64,000 nt of DNA from Alteromonas macleodii ATCC 27126 (GCF_000172635.2 NC_018632.1:1612001-1676000), one strand, 5' to 3'; numbered from the stretch's first letter, positions 27,294-37,171 are shown. Translations and numbers: made by a program. Notes: generated from the letters alone by a model not told the origin.

Positions 27294-28370
27294 GTGGCAC
27301 CCTTAGAAATATACGCAGGTAAAAAAGCACGTGAATCCATAATGAAAAACGGATTTACGCCTGAGTTATTTAGCTATTTTCTGGGGGCATCTGGCGGCCC
27401 GAAATGGTTTTCTCTGGCTGGTCTAGATCGCGTACTGTTCCCTGAGTGGTTTGCCAACGTTAAGCATCAAATTCACGTGATTGGCTCTTCAGCAGGTGCG
27501 TTTCGTACCATTTGCGCTGTTCAAAATGATCCCCTAGCAGCCATAAATCGTCTAGCCTCTTCTTATTCAACAACGACCTATAGCAGTGATAAGCCTACGC
27601 CTAGAGAAATTACGGCTAAAGCTGAAGACCTGCTGAAAGAAATGGTGGATGAAGCAGGTAAGCAAGAAGTGCTGTCTAACTCCCGCTTTAAAGCGCACCT
27701 GATCGTTGCTAAATGTTTAGGTGCTACTCGTTTTGAAAGTAAGTTTAGGCAACTTTCGGGCTTGGCGATGAGTGCAGCGGCCAATACAGTGAACCGACGA
27801 CACCTTTCTCGCTTATACAAGCGCTACGTGTTCTCAACGCCGGGTACGGAGTTTGCGATAAACGACCCGTATCAACTGCCTACTCAGTACCATGCATTAA
27901 CGCGTGGAAATATTCATACCGCGCTGCTAGCGTCTGGTTCTATTCCTGTGGTAATTGAGGGCGTACAGCAAATTGAAGGTGCGCCAGCCGGAATGTATCG
28001 AGATGGCGGTATTATTGACTACCATTTCGACTTGTCCTTCGGACCAGATGATGGCTTAGTGTTATACCCTCATTTTTATGACAAGCCCATTCCAGGCTGG
28101 TTCGACAAGGGCTTGAAGGGCAGAGTGCCTCATCGTTCAAGCTACGATAACGTTGTAATGCTTGTGCCTTCGGCATCGTTTGTTGCTAATTTGCCTTATA
28201 GCAAAATCCCCGATAGGAAAGATTTTGAAGTACTCGATGCAAAAACGCGCATCCAGTATTGGCAAACAGTATTGAAAGAAACTGACAGGTTGGGTGAATA
28301 TTTTATGCGTGCTGTTAACGATGGCTCCTTAGTGGACGCTATCAAGCCGCTTCCATTTAAAATGATTTAA
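27294..28370 (+). CDS. Patatin-like phospholipase family protein
   Basis: A 358-aa protein with the patatin catalytic parts: oxyanion loop ASGGPKWF, nucleophile motif IGSSAGA (GxSxG) near residue 65, and the catalytic Asp in YRDGGIIDYHF. No signal peptide is visible, so it should act on lipids or acyl esters at the cytoplasmic face. The start is GTG (27294) behind GAGG; no better ATG preserves the N-terminal family residues. It is transcribed alone. Confidence 0.87.
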   Translation: MAPLEIYAGKKARESIMKNGFTPELFSYFLGASGGPKWFSLAGLDRVLFPEWFANVKHQIHVIGSSAGAFRTICAVQNDPLAAINRLASSYSTTTYSSDKPTPREITAKAEDLLKEMVDEAGKQEVLSNSRFKAHLIVAKCLGATRFESKFRQLSGLAMSAAANTVNRRHLSRLYKRYVFSTPGTEFAINDPYQLPTQYHALTRGNIHTALLASGSIPVVIEGVQQIEGAPAGMYRDGGIIDYHFDLSFGPDDGLVLYPHFYDKPIPGWFDKGLKGRVPHRSSYDNVVMLVPSASFVANLPYSKIPDRKDFEVLDAKTRIQYWQTVLKETDRLGEYFMRAVNDGSLVDAIKPLPFKMI

Positions 28371-28446
28371 GTTAATCGAAATTGTTGAAGAAAGTGGCTA
28401 ATTGCTGTCAAATTAGTCACTTGAATCGTCATTTGATAAGTTTTCC

Positions 28447-28475
28447 TTGCAGGCAACGCTCGTGCTAAGTATTAT
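28447..28475 (+). promoter_or_regulatory. Promoter of tRNA-Val
   Basis: -35 TTGCAG, a 17-base spacer, -10 TATTAT, followed by a GC-rich discriminator (ACGCGCCG). This form is typical of stable-RNA promoters under stringent control. It lies 54 bases before the tRNA. Confidence 0.7.
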
Positions 28476-28528
28476 ACGCGCCGTTGCTTGGCATTCGCCC
28501 ACCTATCAGGTGCAACAAAATTCTATAT

Positions 28529-28605
<77 letters not shown>

Positions 28606-28802
28606 TCTTACGATTTAATTTCATCTTTTATTTACCCAAGTTCTGCGTAACACGCACTGCTACCCTTTTCTCTATTCAGCGATATTCATGAGTAATTTAA
28701 CTTTTTAATGTCGGGTGGTCTGTGTGATTTGGACTACACTAAAAGAATGGTGGCCGTTTTTATATCTTTGCTATCTAACAATTTAGCACTCGCGGGAGTA
28801 CG

Positions 28803-30521
28803 ATGAGCTTACAGAAATACCAAGAGCCCCCGTTATTTGAACAACATGGTTCGGCTGAAAGGCGGTTCCTTCAGCTTATTAGTGCCTTGCCAAAGGTATC
28901 GGTGCAAGGTTATGACAAGCACCGAAAAGTTATCTACTGGAATAAATCAAGTGAAGACATGTATGGCTTTCGTGAGTGCGAAGCACTAGGTCAAAAACTT
29001 GAAGATCTCATCATTCCCTCGTTCATGAAAAGTGAAGTGATAAAGCTACATCAGCGATGGATAGATTACGGTGAGGCAATTCCTTCAGACGAACTCGTGC
29101 TTGAGAAGAAAAGTGGCGAGCCTATCCATGTTTTCTCATCTCACGTCATGCTGAAAGAAGGCACAGATTCACCCGAAATGTATTGTGTGGATATTGACCT
29201 GAGTGAGCAGCACAACATCAGGCAAGAACTTGAGCGAATGGCATCCACAGATTTGTTAACCGAGTTGCCTAATCGACGCCTGTTAGAGCAGTTTTTGACG
29301 TCGTCCATCGAGGATGCATCGCGCAATGAGTCTGGCTTCGCTTTGTTTTTCATTGACTTAGATATGTTCAAAGAAGTTAATGACACGCTTGGGCATACCT
29401 GGGGTGATGAATTACTGCGCTCTGTTTCTAAGCGGCTGTCAGATTGTCTGAGCGAGCAAGGCTTACTGGCTCGGTTCGGTGGAGACGAATTTGTTTTTGT
29501 CGCCACACAAGTGACTTCTGAAAATGAAAGTGCTGACATTGCTAAGAAACTTACTGAGTGTTTCAAGCAGAGCTTCGCACTTAGCACTGAAAACGTGCAT
29601 ATCACTTCAAGTATCGGTATTAGTATGTTCCCTAAAGACGGAAGTGAGATTGATGATCTTCTGAAAAATGCAGACGTCGCAATGTATCAGGCGAAAGCTG
29701 AAGGCCGAAACCGTTTTCATTTTTTCACCCACGCTTTAAGTCAGAAAGTTCGACAACAGCGAAGTATCGCAGCTTATCTCCATGAGTCTTTGGTTAACGA
29801 TGAGTTTGAACTCTTGTATCAACCTCAAATAGATTTGCTCACTGGAAAAGTGGCATCGTGTGAAGCGCTGTTAAGGTGGCGTCCTAAAGATGAGGATAGG
29901 GCTGTTCCACCCAATATCTTCATCCCCATCGCTGAGCGCAGTGAGTTAATTGTTCACATTGGAAATTGGGTGTTAGAAAAGGCGTGCAAACAGGCACAGT
30001 TATGGAAAGAGCAGGGCATTAATATTCGCGTTGATATCAATGTTTCAGGAAAAGAGTTAGAGCAGAATGCTTATTTCGAACGCCTAAGGGAGTGTCGAGA
30101 GCGGCACGGTTTACTGCCTAAAGATATTGGGTTAGAACTTACTGAGAATGTGCTTATTAAGTCTGACAATACGATTTTAGAAAATTTGAGAGTGCAACGC
30201 GACCAAGGCGTTGAAATATCAATTGATGACTTTGGTACGGGTTATTCTTCGCTTAGTTATTTAAAACAGTTTCCCGTTAGCCACTTAAAAATAGATCGTT
30301 CATTTTTAAGAGGTGCACCGGAAAATGCCTACGATAGCGCGTTAATGGAGGCTATCGTGAATGTTGGTCACAAACTCGATTTAAACATTGTTGTTGAAGG
30401 CGTGGAAACTCAAAATCAATCGAACTACTGCAAGTCTCTTAACGTTGAATATGTGCAAGGCTTTCTGTATTCAAAACCCATTCGCTCTGACGCCATTGTA
30501 AAGCTGCTTAACGAACAGTAA
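28803..30521 (+). CDS. PAS-GGDEF-EAL protein
   Basis: A 572-aa cytoplasmic protein: PAS sensor (about residues 20-135), GGDEF domain (about 140-305) with intact RFGGDEF, and EAL domain (about 315-570) with intact CEALLRW, NVSGKEL, LELTE, IDDFGTGYSSL, KIDRSF and EGVE. It could both make and break c-di-GMP, with the PAS domain choosing between them. It starts at ATG 28803 behind GGGAG. The neighbour on the other strand is a degenerate GGDEF-EAL receptor-like protein. Confidence 0.92.
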   Translation: MSLQKYQEPPLFEQHGSAERRFLQLISALPKVSVQGYDKHRKVIYWNKSSEDMYGFRECEALGQKLEDLIIPSFMKSEVIKLHQRWIDYGEAIPSDELVLEKKSGEPIHVFSSHVMLKEGTDSPEMYCVDIDLSEQHNIRQELERMASTDLLTELPNRRLLEQFLTSSIEDASRNESGFALFFIDLDMFKEVNDTLGHTWGDELLRSVSKRLSDCLSEQGLLARFGGDEFVFVATQVTSENESADIAKKLTECFKQSFALSTENVHITSSIGISMFPKDGSEIDDLLKNADVAMYQAKAEGRNRFHFFTHALSQKVRQQRSIAAYLHESLVNDEFELLYQPQIDLLTGKVASCEALLRWRPKDEDRAVPPNIFIPIAERSELIVHIGNWVLEKACKQAQLWKEQGINIRVDINVSGKELEQNAYFERLRECRERHGLLPKDIGLELTENVLIKSDNTILENLRVQRDQGVEISIDDFGTGYSSLSYLKQFPVSHLKIDRSFLRGAPENAYDSALMEAIVNVGHKLDLNIVVEGVETQNQSNYCKSLNVEYVQGFLYSKPIRSDAIVKLLNEQ

Positions 30522-30530
30522 ATGCGGTTC

Positions 30531-30573
30531 AAAGGAGGTGTATATGAAAGAGATTTTCACAACACCGCCTTAA
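30531..30573 (+). terminator. Hairpin after the PAS-GGDEF-EAL gene
   Basis: AAGGAGGTGT and ACACCGCCTT form a stem of 9 pairs out of 10, ten bases after the stop. There is no T run, so it is a weak terminator candidate. A nine-codon frame with a perfect Shine-Dalgarno (ATG at 30544) lies inside, but is probably a by-product of the stem. Confidence 0.4.
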
Positions 30574-30680
30574 ACGTTTCATCGAATCGACGCACAATAA
30601 ATTCGTATAAAGCGCGGGGTCTCACATAAAGCGTCAATACTTATCCTGACGTTCAGTGCCTCAGACCAGCGAGCTTACAC

Positions 30681-32615
30681 TTAGTACATTGTCCAAAGTG
30701 AGGGTTTAGAAAAGTAATAGCCTTGTTGGTGTTCAACGTCTAGTTTTCTCAGTGCAACAGACTCAGCCTCGTTTTCTACCATTTCCGCAATAACATGGAT
30801 ATTAAGGCCTTTCGCAATATTGATAAGGCTAGAGACAAATAACTGATTATCTTTGTTGGTATGAATTCCCTGGGTTAGCCGTCCCGAAAGCTTAACGAAT
30901 TGAGGCTGAATTGCCCTTAAACCCGCAAGCGAGGCAAAGTTATCGCCAAAGTGCTCTATGGTAATTCTACAGCCCAGCTGTATGAGTTGACGGCAAAAGT
31001 TCTCGGCTACTTCTCGATGGTGAATAAGCGCTGCATCTTCGACTTCAAAAATAAGTCTTGGGCATAGCGTTTCCCGGGTTCGAAGCTCTTCAATTAACCA
31101 TTTTCTAAACTCGCCGTTGGCAATTGAGGCGTTACTAATATTTATAGCAACCTGATGAGACGTTACCGTTAGTTTTTTAAACACGATGCCTGCTACCAAC
31201 TTATCGACTTGAGGAATAAGGTCCAATCGCTCCGATGCGGGGATAAGTTGCGCCATGGGTATAACATCATTGGTGTCTTTGTCTTTAAATCGAGCAAACG
31301 TTTCGTAATATGCTGGTGCGTTTCGCTCTACATTCATCACGGGTTGAATGAGAATATCGGCATATTGCTGCGACACGATGTAATTGAGGCGCTCACGCCA
31401 TTTTGTATTGCTATGAACCTGAGACACTTCTGAAGAAAACTGCCATCCTTTTTGCGTTTTCATTGCCGCCATCAACGCACTGTCAGCACTTTCCATTACC
31501 TGCTGTAACGACATTTGGCTAGAAAAACGTGTAACGCCCATCCACGTTGCTTTGCTTCCATCTCGAAGTGGCGTGGCGTTTGCAAACTGCTTCGACATAT
31601 TTTCTAACATCAAATCCCGTTCGTCCCGCCCCATAATTTCACTTATCAAGGCGAAATCTCCGCCTGATAACCGAAATACAAAGCCACTTTTGCAATTGTG
31701 CTTCGCCTCATGCACAAGAAAGTCCGCGATAGATTTTACATAATTGTCACCAGCTAACATGCCCAACTTAGTATTTATAGTGGTAAGTTGAGCGAGCCTG
31801 ATGAGAATAAGCTCTTTTTCCTGGAAATTAGACGTGTCAGACAACAGCGCGCGAGTGTGTCGCTCGAATGCACTGCGGTTCGACAACTTCGTCAATGTAT
31901 CTTTATTGGCTTCTGTTTTGAATCGCTCAGATTGCTGAGCAATGTCATTAAATTTTGATGCTAACGAAGTGGTTAGGGTGTTCACTGTGCTGGTAAGTTG
32001 GCGGTAATCTGTTGTAAACGCATTTACCTGCGAGGGGGTGAAGTCGTGGCTATTTATCTCATTAAGCTTCTTAATGGTGTTGGCAATGGGGCGCCTAGCA
32101 AATTTGGTTACCGTGACGATATATAGCGCGAGGGCGAAAAATAGCCCACAAAAGATAACAGCATTTTTGATGAGAATAGCGGTGATTTCAGTGTAAATAT
32201 AAGACGTGTCTGACGTAACTAACAAATAACCATCATTGTTCGAAAAAGGAATTTTCTTGTTAACGGCAGGTGCGGAGTCCAGCTGTAAGTACCAATTAGG
32301 AACAATAGTGTTAGGCGAGCGCTCGTACTTCGCAAACACATTTCCTTCGACATCAATGACTTTGGCTGCAGATAAAAACGGCTGCAATACCATTTGACGA
32401 AGCATGGCATCAATCACTGATTGCTTCGACTGAGAAGACAAGGCAGAGGTTTGTAAGACGGTTGTTTCGTAACGCAGCCGTGCTTCTTCAGCTTCTTGCT
32501 CGATTGACACTGAAGTGCGAGATTTTATTTCGCTTAGCTCAATACTCGACAACACCGTAAATGCTAAAAGCATAAGGGCAAAAACGCCCAAATTAATTTG
32601 ACTAGACAGCTTCAT
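30681..32615 (-). CDS. Membrane GGDEF-EAL protein with both active sites degenerate (LapD/CsrD-like)
   Basis: A 644-aa inner-membrane protein: TM1 (about 7-26), a periplasmic domain of LapD/MoxY type, TM2 (about 145-167), a HAMP-like region, GGDEF (about 235-390) and EAL (about 400-640). The GGDEF motif reads LSGGDFAL, missing one residue. The EAL site is also altered: YYETFARF for EALLRW, IEHFGDNF for DDFGTGY, KLSGR for KID. It should neither make nor cleave c-di-GMP. LapD (a c-di-GMP receptor that controls an adhesin protease) and CsrD (an RNA-turnover factor) are known proteins of this form; no lapG or lapA homologue is in the window. Confidence 0.87.
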   Translation of the reverse strand: MKLSSQINLGVFALMLLAFTVLSSIELSEIKSRTSVSIEQEAEEARLRYETTVLQTSALSSQSKQSVIDAMLRQMVLQPFLSAAKVIDVEGNVFAKYERSPNTIVPNWYLQLDSAPAVNKKIPFSNNDGYLLVTSDTSYIYTEITAILIKNAVIFCGLFFALALYIVTVTKFARRPIANTIKKLNEINSHDFTPSQVNAFTTDYRQLTSTVNTLTTSLASKFNDIAQQSERFKTEANKDTLTKLSNRSAFERHTRALLSDTSNFQEKELILIRLAQLTTINTKLGMLAGDNYVKSIADFLVHEAKHNCKSGFVFRLSGGDFALISEIMGRDERDLMLENMSKQFANATPLRDGSKATWMGVTRFSSQMSLQQVMESADSALMAAMKTQKGWQFSSEVSQVHSNTKWRERLNYIVSQQYADILIQPVMNVERNAPAYYETFARFKDKDTNDVIPMAQLIPASERLDLIPQVDKLVAGIVFKKLTVTSHQVAINISNASIANGEFRKWLIEELRTRETLCPRLIFEVEDAALIHHREVAENFCRQLIQLGCRITIEHFGDNFASLAGLRAIQPQFVKLSGRLTQGIHTNKDNQLFVSSLINIAKGLNIHVIAEMVENEAESVALRKLDVEHQQGYYFSKPSLWTMY

Positions 32616-32644
32616 TGCTAGCAGTTAGCTCCTTTAACTGAGAA

Positions 32645-32737
32645 ATTTATTATTCGCCTCAACCAAATCGAGTACTATCACTTTGATTGAGGCTTTTGTT
32701 ATACCCGCCAATAGTGCCTAAGCGGCGAATAATAAAT
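32645..32737. repeat. Nested inverted repeat upstream of the LapD-like gene
   Basis: A perfect 14-bp outer repeat (ATTTATTATTCGCC at 32645 and its complement ending at 32737) encloses an inner stem GCCTCAA / TTGAGGC. The inner stem, followed by TTTTGTT, can act as a terminator on the + strand, or end the MBL-fold transcript on the minus strand. Confidence 0.55.
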
Positions 32738-32809
32738 GTACTGCAAAACATAGAGTTAAGCGAGCAATTAAAGCCCAGAATAATGAAGCAAGCGCTGTTT
32801 ATTAGCTAC

Positions 32810-33877
32810 TCACCTTTCGTCTAACCACCAGGTTTTGTTCGGAGCTTCGCCTGCACCCTTAACCGGAACAACTTCGCCAAAGATAGGAATACTGGTGGGA
32901 ACACCCTTAGCACCAGCAAGGTCTGTGATTTTTATTAAAGGCTCATTCCAATTATGTAGTGCTAAATCAAAGGTACTGTTGTGCACGGGCATCATGACAC
33001 TAGCTTGAATATCAATATGGGCTTGCAAGCTCTCTTCAGGCAGCATGTGAATGTCAGACCATAGCTGGTTGTACGCACCGGTTTCAATCATCGATAAATC
33101 AAACGGACCGTACTTTTCACCAATGGCTTTAAATCCGTCAAAATATCCCGAGTCACCGCTGTAAAAGATGTTGGTATTTGCAGATTTAATAACCCAACTT
33201 GCCCAAAGAGTTTCGTCTCTATCAAATAAACCTCGCCCCGAGAAATGCTGAGACGGTGTGGCCACTATTTCAATGTCGCTCAGCTTTGTACTTTGCCACC
33301 AATTTAGCTCAACAACTTTATTTGCATCCACACCCCAGTCACGTAAATGATTGCCAACTTTTAGCGGTGTAATAAACACGTCGACTTTGTTTTTTAGTAT
33401 TTCAATACTGCCTTTATCTAAATGGTCGTAATGGTCATGACTTATGATAACGGCATCTAATTTAGGCAAGTCTTCCAGTGAAATTGGCGCTTGGTGGAAA
33501 CGCTTGGGCCCCATCCATTGGACGGGAGAAGCACGTTCACTAAAGACCGGATCGATCAAGATATAACGTTTGGCAAGTTTCAATAGGGTAGTAGAGTGGC
33601 CCAGCTTTATCACGCTGTCTTCTGCAACTGCGTCAAGCATCTGTGGTGTAAGTGCCGACACGGGTATGTCAAACGTTGGCGTTGCAGCATCTCTATTGTC
33701 ACGAAAATACGCTTTGGTGACTTTCCACATGTCTCGCCACGTCGTTTTATATTCAATATGAGTATTAGTGAATTTTTCAGGTTGCGACGCGCTTGCAGCA
33801 AGGGTGTTTGAAGAACCACAGAAAGATGTCATAAATAAAACTCCAACAAGAAAGCGTGTGCGATTAAAAACGGGCAT
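32810..33877 (-). CDS. Exported MBL-fold metallohydrolase (NAPE-PLD/UlaG-like)
   Basis: A 355-aa protein with an N-terminal signal peptide (cleavage likely after LAA near residue 28) and a metallo-beta-lactamase fold: metal motif ISHDHYDHLDKG, further His and Asp ligands in SQHFSGRG, YSGDSGYFDG and MMPVHNSTFDL. Relatives act on phosphodiesters, such as N-acyl-phosphatidylethanolamine, or lactones; the substrate here is unknown. A strong palindrome lies 21 bases upstream of the start, so the gene is probably repressed by a dimeric regulator not encoded beside it. Confidence 0.87.
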   Translation of the reverse strand: MPVFNRTRFLVGVLFMTSFCGSSNTLAASASQPEKFTNTHIEYKTTWRDMWKVTKAYFRDNRDAATPTFDIPVSALTPQMLDAVAEDSVIKLGHSTTLLKLAKRYILIDPVFSERASPVQWMGPKRFHQAPISLEDLPKLDAVIISHDHYDHLDKGSIEILKNKVDVFITPLKVGNHLRDWGVDANKVVELNWWQSTKLSDIEIVATPSQHFSGRGLFDRDETLWASWVIKSANTNIFYSGDSGYFDGFKAIGEKYGPFDLSMIETGAYNQLWSDIHMLPEESLQAHIDIQASVMMPVHNSTFDLALHNWNEPLIKITDLAGAKGVPTSIPIFGEVVPVKGAGEAPNKTWWLDER

Positions 33878-33897
33878 GCTCTCACCTTAAACAAAAA

Positions 33898-33920
33898 GTA
33901 TACTGCACAGTGTAGTATAC
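33898..33920. promoter_or_regulatory. 23-bp palindromic operator upstream of the MBL-fold gene
   Basis: Half-sites GTATACTGCAC and GTGTAGTATAC mirror each other around one central base, with 10 of 11 arm pairs matching. Length and symmetry suit a TetR-family dimer. It covers the likely promoter of the MBL-fold gene. Confidence 0.6.
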
Positions 33921-34004
33921 CCATATTAAACTAATTTTGTTAAAAGTAAACTGGTGGGTGTAGTTTTTGTTGAGAAGGATAGATTGCAGCTAAGCGATAG
34001 TATG

Positions 34005-34039
34005 CAGCCAGCATGAGTAGACTCTCCTCATGCTGGCTG
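34005..34039. terminator. Hairpin downstream of the RND operon
   Basis: A perfect 13-bp stem (CAGCCAGCATGAG / CTCATGCTGGCTG) with a 9-nt loop, about 80 bases beyond the RND pump stop. No T run follows on either strand, so it may be an mRNA-end stabiliser rather than a classical terminator. Confidence 0.6.
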
Positions 34040-34120
34040 TTAACAATATTAGGTCCGCACCGTTTTTGTGCTACCTACACGAACTAGCGCACAACTAATC
34101 GAATTTGTTGTGCGTACTTT

Positions 34121-37100
34121 TTATTCTGACTTTATACCGTGGAACGTACAGTGCAGCACAGGCAATATAAGCAGTGTAAGTACGGTGGCAACGGTCAGAC
34201 CAAATACAATAACAACTGCCATTGACGCGAAGAACGCGTCAGAAAACAGCGGGATCATACCCAGTATGGTGGTAATGGCTGCCATTGAAACGGGACGTAC
34301 ACGAGATACTGACGCGGCTACTACGGCATCGAATGCGCCACTGTTACCCTTTGCCTGTACGTTTATTTCTTCCATTAATACGATCCCGTTTTTAAGCACC
34401 ATACCAATAAGGCTTAAGCTGCCGAGCAGCGCCATGAACGTAAAGGGTGCACCAACTAACACCAACCCGCCAATAATGCCGATAGTGGTGAGTGGAATTA
34501 CGCCCCATATCGCTAACGCCTGACGAAGCTTGCCAAACAGCAAAACGGTGATAATGAACATACCTAATATACCAATAGGCATACTTGCAAATAGGGCGCT
34601 TTGTGCGTCTGTTGAGGTCTCGTATTCGCCGCCCCATTCAATGTGGTAGCCATCAGGCAGTTTAAGCTCTTCTACAAGAGGGCGAACTTTAGCTTGCACA
34701 CTCGCGGCCGTCTCACCGGATAAAGGCATGGGCTCTGCATAAACCGCTAGCATCCGCACCCGGTTGCGGCGTTTGATGATAGGGTTATCAAGCGATACAT
34801 CCACATTGCTGATAACATCAGCCATGCTAATATATTTACCTTGTTCTTGGCTCCATACGTTGAGCGAGGCGAGGTTATCTATGTCATAGCGCTGGTTTGG
34901 ATCGTTGCGCATGACGATAGGTATTAAATCACTACCTTCGCGGTAAAGGCCCACAGTTTCACCTTCATTGTTCAGTAAAAATGCGGTGTGAACGGCATCT
35001 CGCGTTACGCCGATACGCCTAGCTTGTTCTTCCAGAAACACAGGTTCAACAAATGGGACTTTGTTGCTCCACGACAAGCGAACGCTGTCCATGGTTTTCT
35101 CTGCTTGAAATATGGCTTCAATGTCGCTGCTAATCTCACGCAAAACTTCAGGCTCTGGTCCGTAAATTCTCGCTTCAATTGCCGCTTTTGCAGAAGGGCC
35201 TACTTGCAGTGCTTTTACCTTGTATTGCACATTAGGGAAGTCTTCTTGCACCAGCTCGATAATTTCTCGCATACGAGCATCACGAGACTCAACCGTATCA
35301 GTTTCAACGATAAGCTGACCATAACTGGCGTATCTGTCTTCTGGCGCATAGGTGAGGGTAAGGCGCTGTGCTCCACCGCCAATAACGCTTGTTACGTTGG
35401 CGATATTCTCCATGCCTAACACGTTGTCTTCTAAGCGACGAATAGACTGCTCGGTGGTTAAGATATCGCTACCTTCAGGCAACCACAAATCGACGAAAAA
35501 CAGCGGTGTGGATGAATCTGGGAAAAATGCATTTTTTACGAATTTACCTGACGCCATGCTGCCTACTAATGCAACAAGTACCAGTACAATTGTCACGTAA
35601 CGATGATTGATAGCAGCAGTAAGCACACGCTTGTATACCGTAAAAATAATGCCCTTATATGGGTCGTCATCTTCGTCATTAGCTCCGCGCTCCTTTTCAG
35701 TTTTAAACAGTAAGTCGAAAAAGAAGGGGGTAATGGTAAGTGCGGTGATCCAACTTAAGAAAAGCGAAAAGCACAGTACCCAGAAGAGGGAGCCGACGAA
35801 TTCACCTGTGGCATCTGGCGATAGACCAATTGGCGCAAAAGCGGTGATGGCAATCACAGTCGCGCCAAGCAGCGGCAACCCATTTTGCGATACCACGTCT
35901 TTTGCCGCCTGAAGTTTGGTTTGCCCTTTTCTCACACCAATCAACATGCCTTCGGTTACCACGATGGCGTTGTCGACCAACATGCCCAGAGCAATAATAA
36001 GCGCACCCAAGGAGATTTTTTGCAACTCAATGCCTTTTACCGACATCAATATAAAGGTGCCGAGAATGGTAAGCACAAGAATGAGCCCCATCAGAACGCC
36101 ACTGCGCCAGCCCATGAAAAGTAGCAGCACGAAAATAACGATGGCCACGGCTTCAACAAGGTTAATAAGAAAGCCAGTTACAGAATCGTCGACCACTGTA
36201 GGCTGGTTGTAAACGGTATCCAGCGTCATACCCAGGGGCATACGCTGCTCTAGCTCGGCTATTTTGCTATCAAGCCGTTTACCTACATCAACTACATTTA
36301 CCGCCGACGCGAACGACACACCAATTGACAGAGCCGGCGTGCCAGAACTGTGATAAAGGATTGAAGGGGTATCGTTAAGCTTGCGCTCAATAGTCGCAAT
36401 ATCTGTTAAGCGAATAAGGCCGCTTGCCGGTGAGCCAATCACCACCTGACCTAACGCTTCTAGGTTATCAAATTCGCCAGTGGGCTGTATGGACAGGCGC
36501 TTGCCCTGAACCTTAATCGAACCCGCGTTGCCCACTACATTTTGCGCGGTTAAAAGGCCAGCAATGGATTCTGCAGAAACATTAAGGGTTTTCATTTTAT
36601 CGTGATCTAACGACACAATAATCTGTTCATTAACGGTACCGGCAATCGACACCTTTTTTACACCGTCAACAAGCTGAATCTCTCGCTGCATTAAATCTGC
36701 AAAGTCTTCCATTTGCTTAAGGGAGTAGTCTTCGCTTTTAAGAGTAAGCAGCAGGCCAAAAACGTCACCAAAGTCATCATTCACAATCGAGGTGCTGGTG
36801 CCAGGTGGCAGCGATGCTTGTGCATCGCCCACTTTACGGCGCAAGTTGTCCCAGTATTGCTCTAGGTCCTTGGCCTGAACACTACTTTTAAGCTCAACAG
36901 TAATTTGCGATAGCCCAACCATGTTTACTGAGCTGATTCGTTTTACGTTGGGTATACGCTGAATCGCCTTTTCAAGCTGCAGCGTAACTTCTTCCTCAAC
37001 TTGCTCAGGCGTTGCCCCTGGGTATTGAGTAATAACCAGAGCATTTCTAATGGTGAATTCAGGAAACTCTAGCTGACCTAAGCCAAGAAAAGTCACAATG

Positions 37101-37168
37101 CCGCCAACACCCAAGATGATGGCGACCATCCAGCTAATTACTTTTTGACGAAAAAAATACTCGACCAT
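34121..37168 (-). CDS. RND efflux pump permease (AcrB-like family)
   Basis: A 1015-aa inner-membrane pump with 12 helices and two large periplasmic loops. Visible are the first helix followed by the porter domain (TQYPGATPEQVEEEV), the TM4 proton-relay motif LGMLVDNAIVVTEG, and the second-half helices (GMVLKNGIVLMEEI). It exports drugs or other toxic compounds using the proton gradient. It follows its periplasmic adaptor gene by 3 bases. No outer-membrane channel gene is present, so it would use a TolC-type partner encoded elsewhere. Confidence 0.93.
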   Translation of the reverse strand: MVEYFFRQKVISWMVAIILGVGGIVTFLGLGQLEFPEFTIRNALVITQYPGATPEQVEEEVTLQLEKAIQRIPNVKRISSVNMVGLSQITVELKSSVQAKDLEQYWDNLRRKVGDAQASLPPGTSTSIVNDDFGDVFGLLLTLKSEDYSLKQMEDFADLMQREIQLVDGVKKVSIAGTVNEQIIVSLDHDKMKTLNVSAESIAGLLTAQNVVGNAGSIKVQGKRLSIQPTGEFDNLEALGQVVIGSPASGLIRLTDIATIERKLNDTPSILYHSSGTPALSIGVSFASAVNVVDVGKRLDSKIAELEQRMPLGMTLDTVYNQPTVVDDSVTGFLINLVEAVAIVIFVLLLFMGWRSGVLMGLILVLTILGTFILMSVKGIELQKISLGALIIALGMLVDNAIVVTEGMLIGVRKGQTKLQAAKDVVSQNGLPLLGATVIAITAFAPIGLSPDATGEFVGSLFWVLCFSLFLSWITALTITPFFFDLLFKTEKERGANDEDDDPYKGIIFTVYKRVLTAAINHRYVTIVLVLVALVGSMASGKFVKNAFFPDSSTPLFFVDLWLPEGSDILTTEQSIRRLEDNVLGMENIANVTSVIGGGAQRLTLTYAPEDRYASYGQLIVETDTVESRDARMREIIELVQEDFPNVQYKVKALQVGPSAKAAIEARIYGPEPEVLREISSDIEAIFQAEKTMDSVRLSWSNKVPFVEPVFLEEQARRIGVTRDAVHTAFLLNNEGETVGLYREGSDLIPIVMRNDPNQRYDIDNLASLNVWSQEQGKYISMADVISNVDVSLDNPIIKRRNRVRMLAVYAEPMPLSGETAASVQAKVRPLVEELKLPDGYHIEWGGEYETSTDAQSALFASMPIGILGMFIITVLLFGKLRQALAIWGVIPLTTIGIIGGLVLVGAPFTFMALLGSLSLIGMVLKNGIVLMEEINVQAKGNSGAFDAVVAASVSRVRPVSMAAITTILGMIPLFSDAFFASMAVVIVFGLTVATVLTLLILPVLHCTFHGIKSE

Positions 37169-37171
37169 GGC

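Noticed and set aside
30544..30573. Nine-codon leader peptide (MKEIFTTPP) with a perfect Shine-Dalgarno
   Set aside because: The Shine-Dalgarno is one arm of a hairpin right after a stop codon, and no gene follows on that strand, so a terminator-like stem explains it better.
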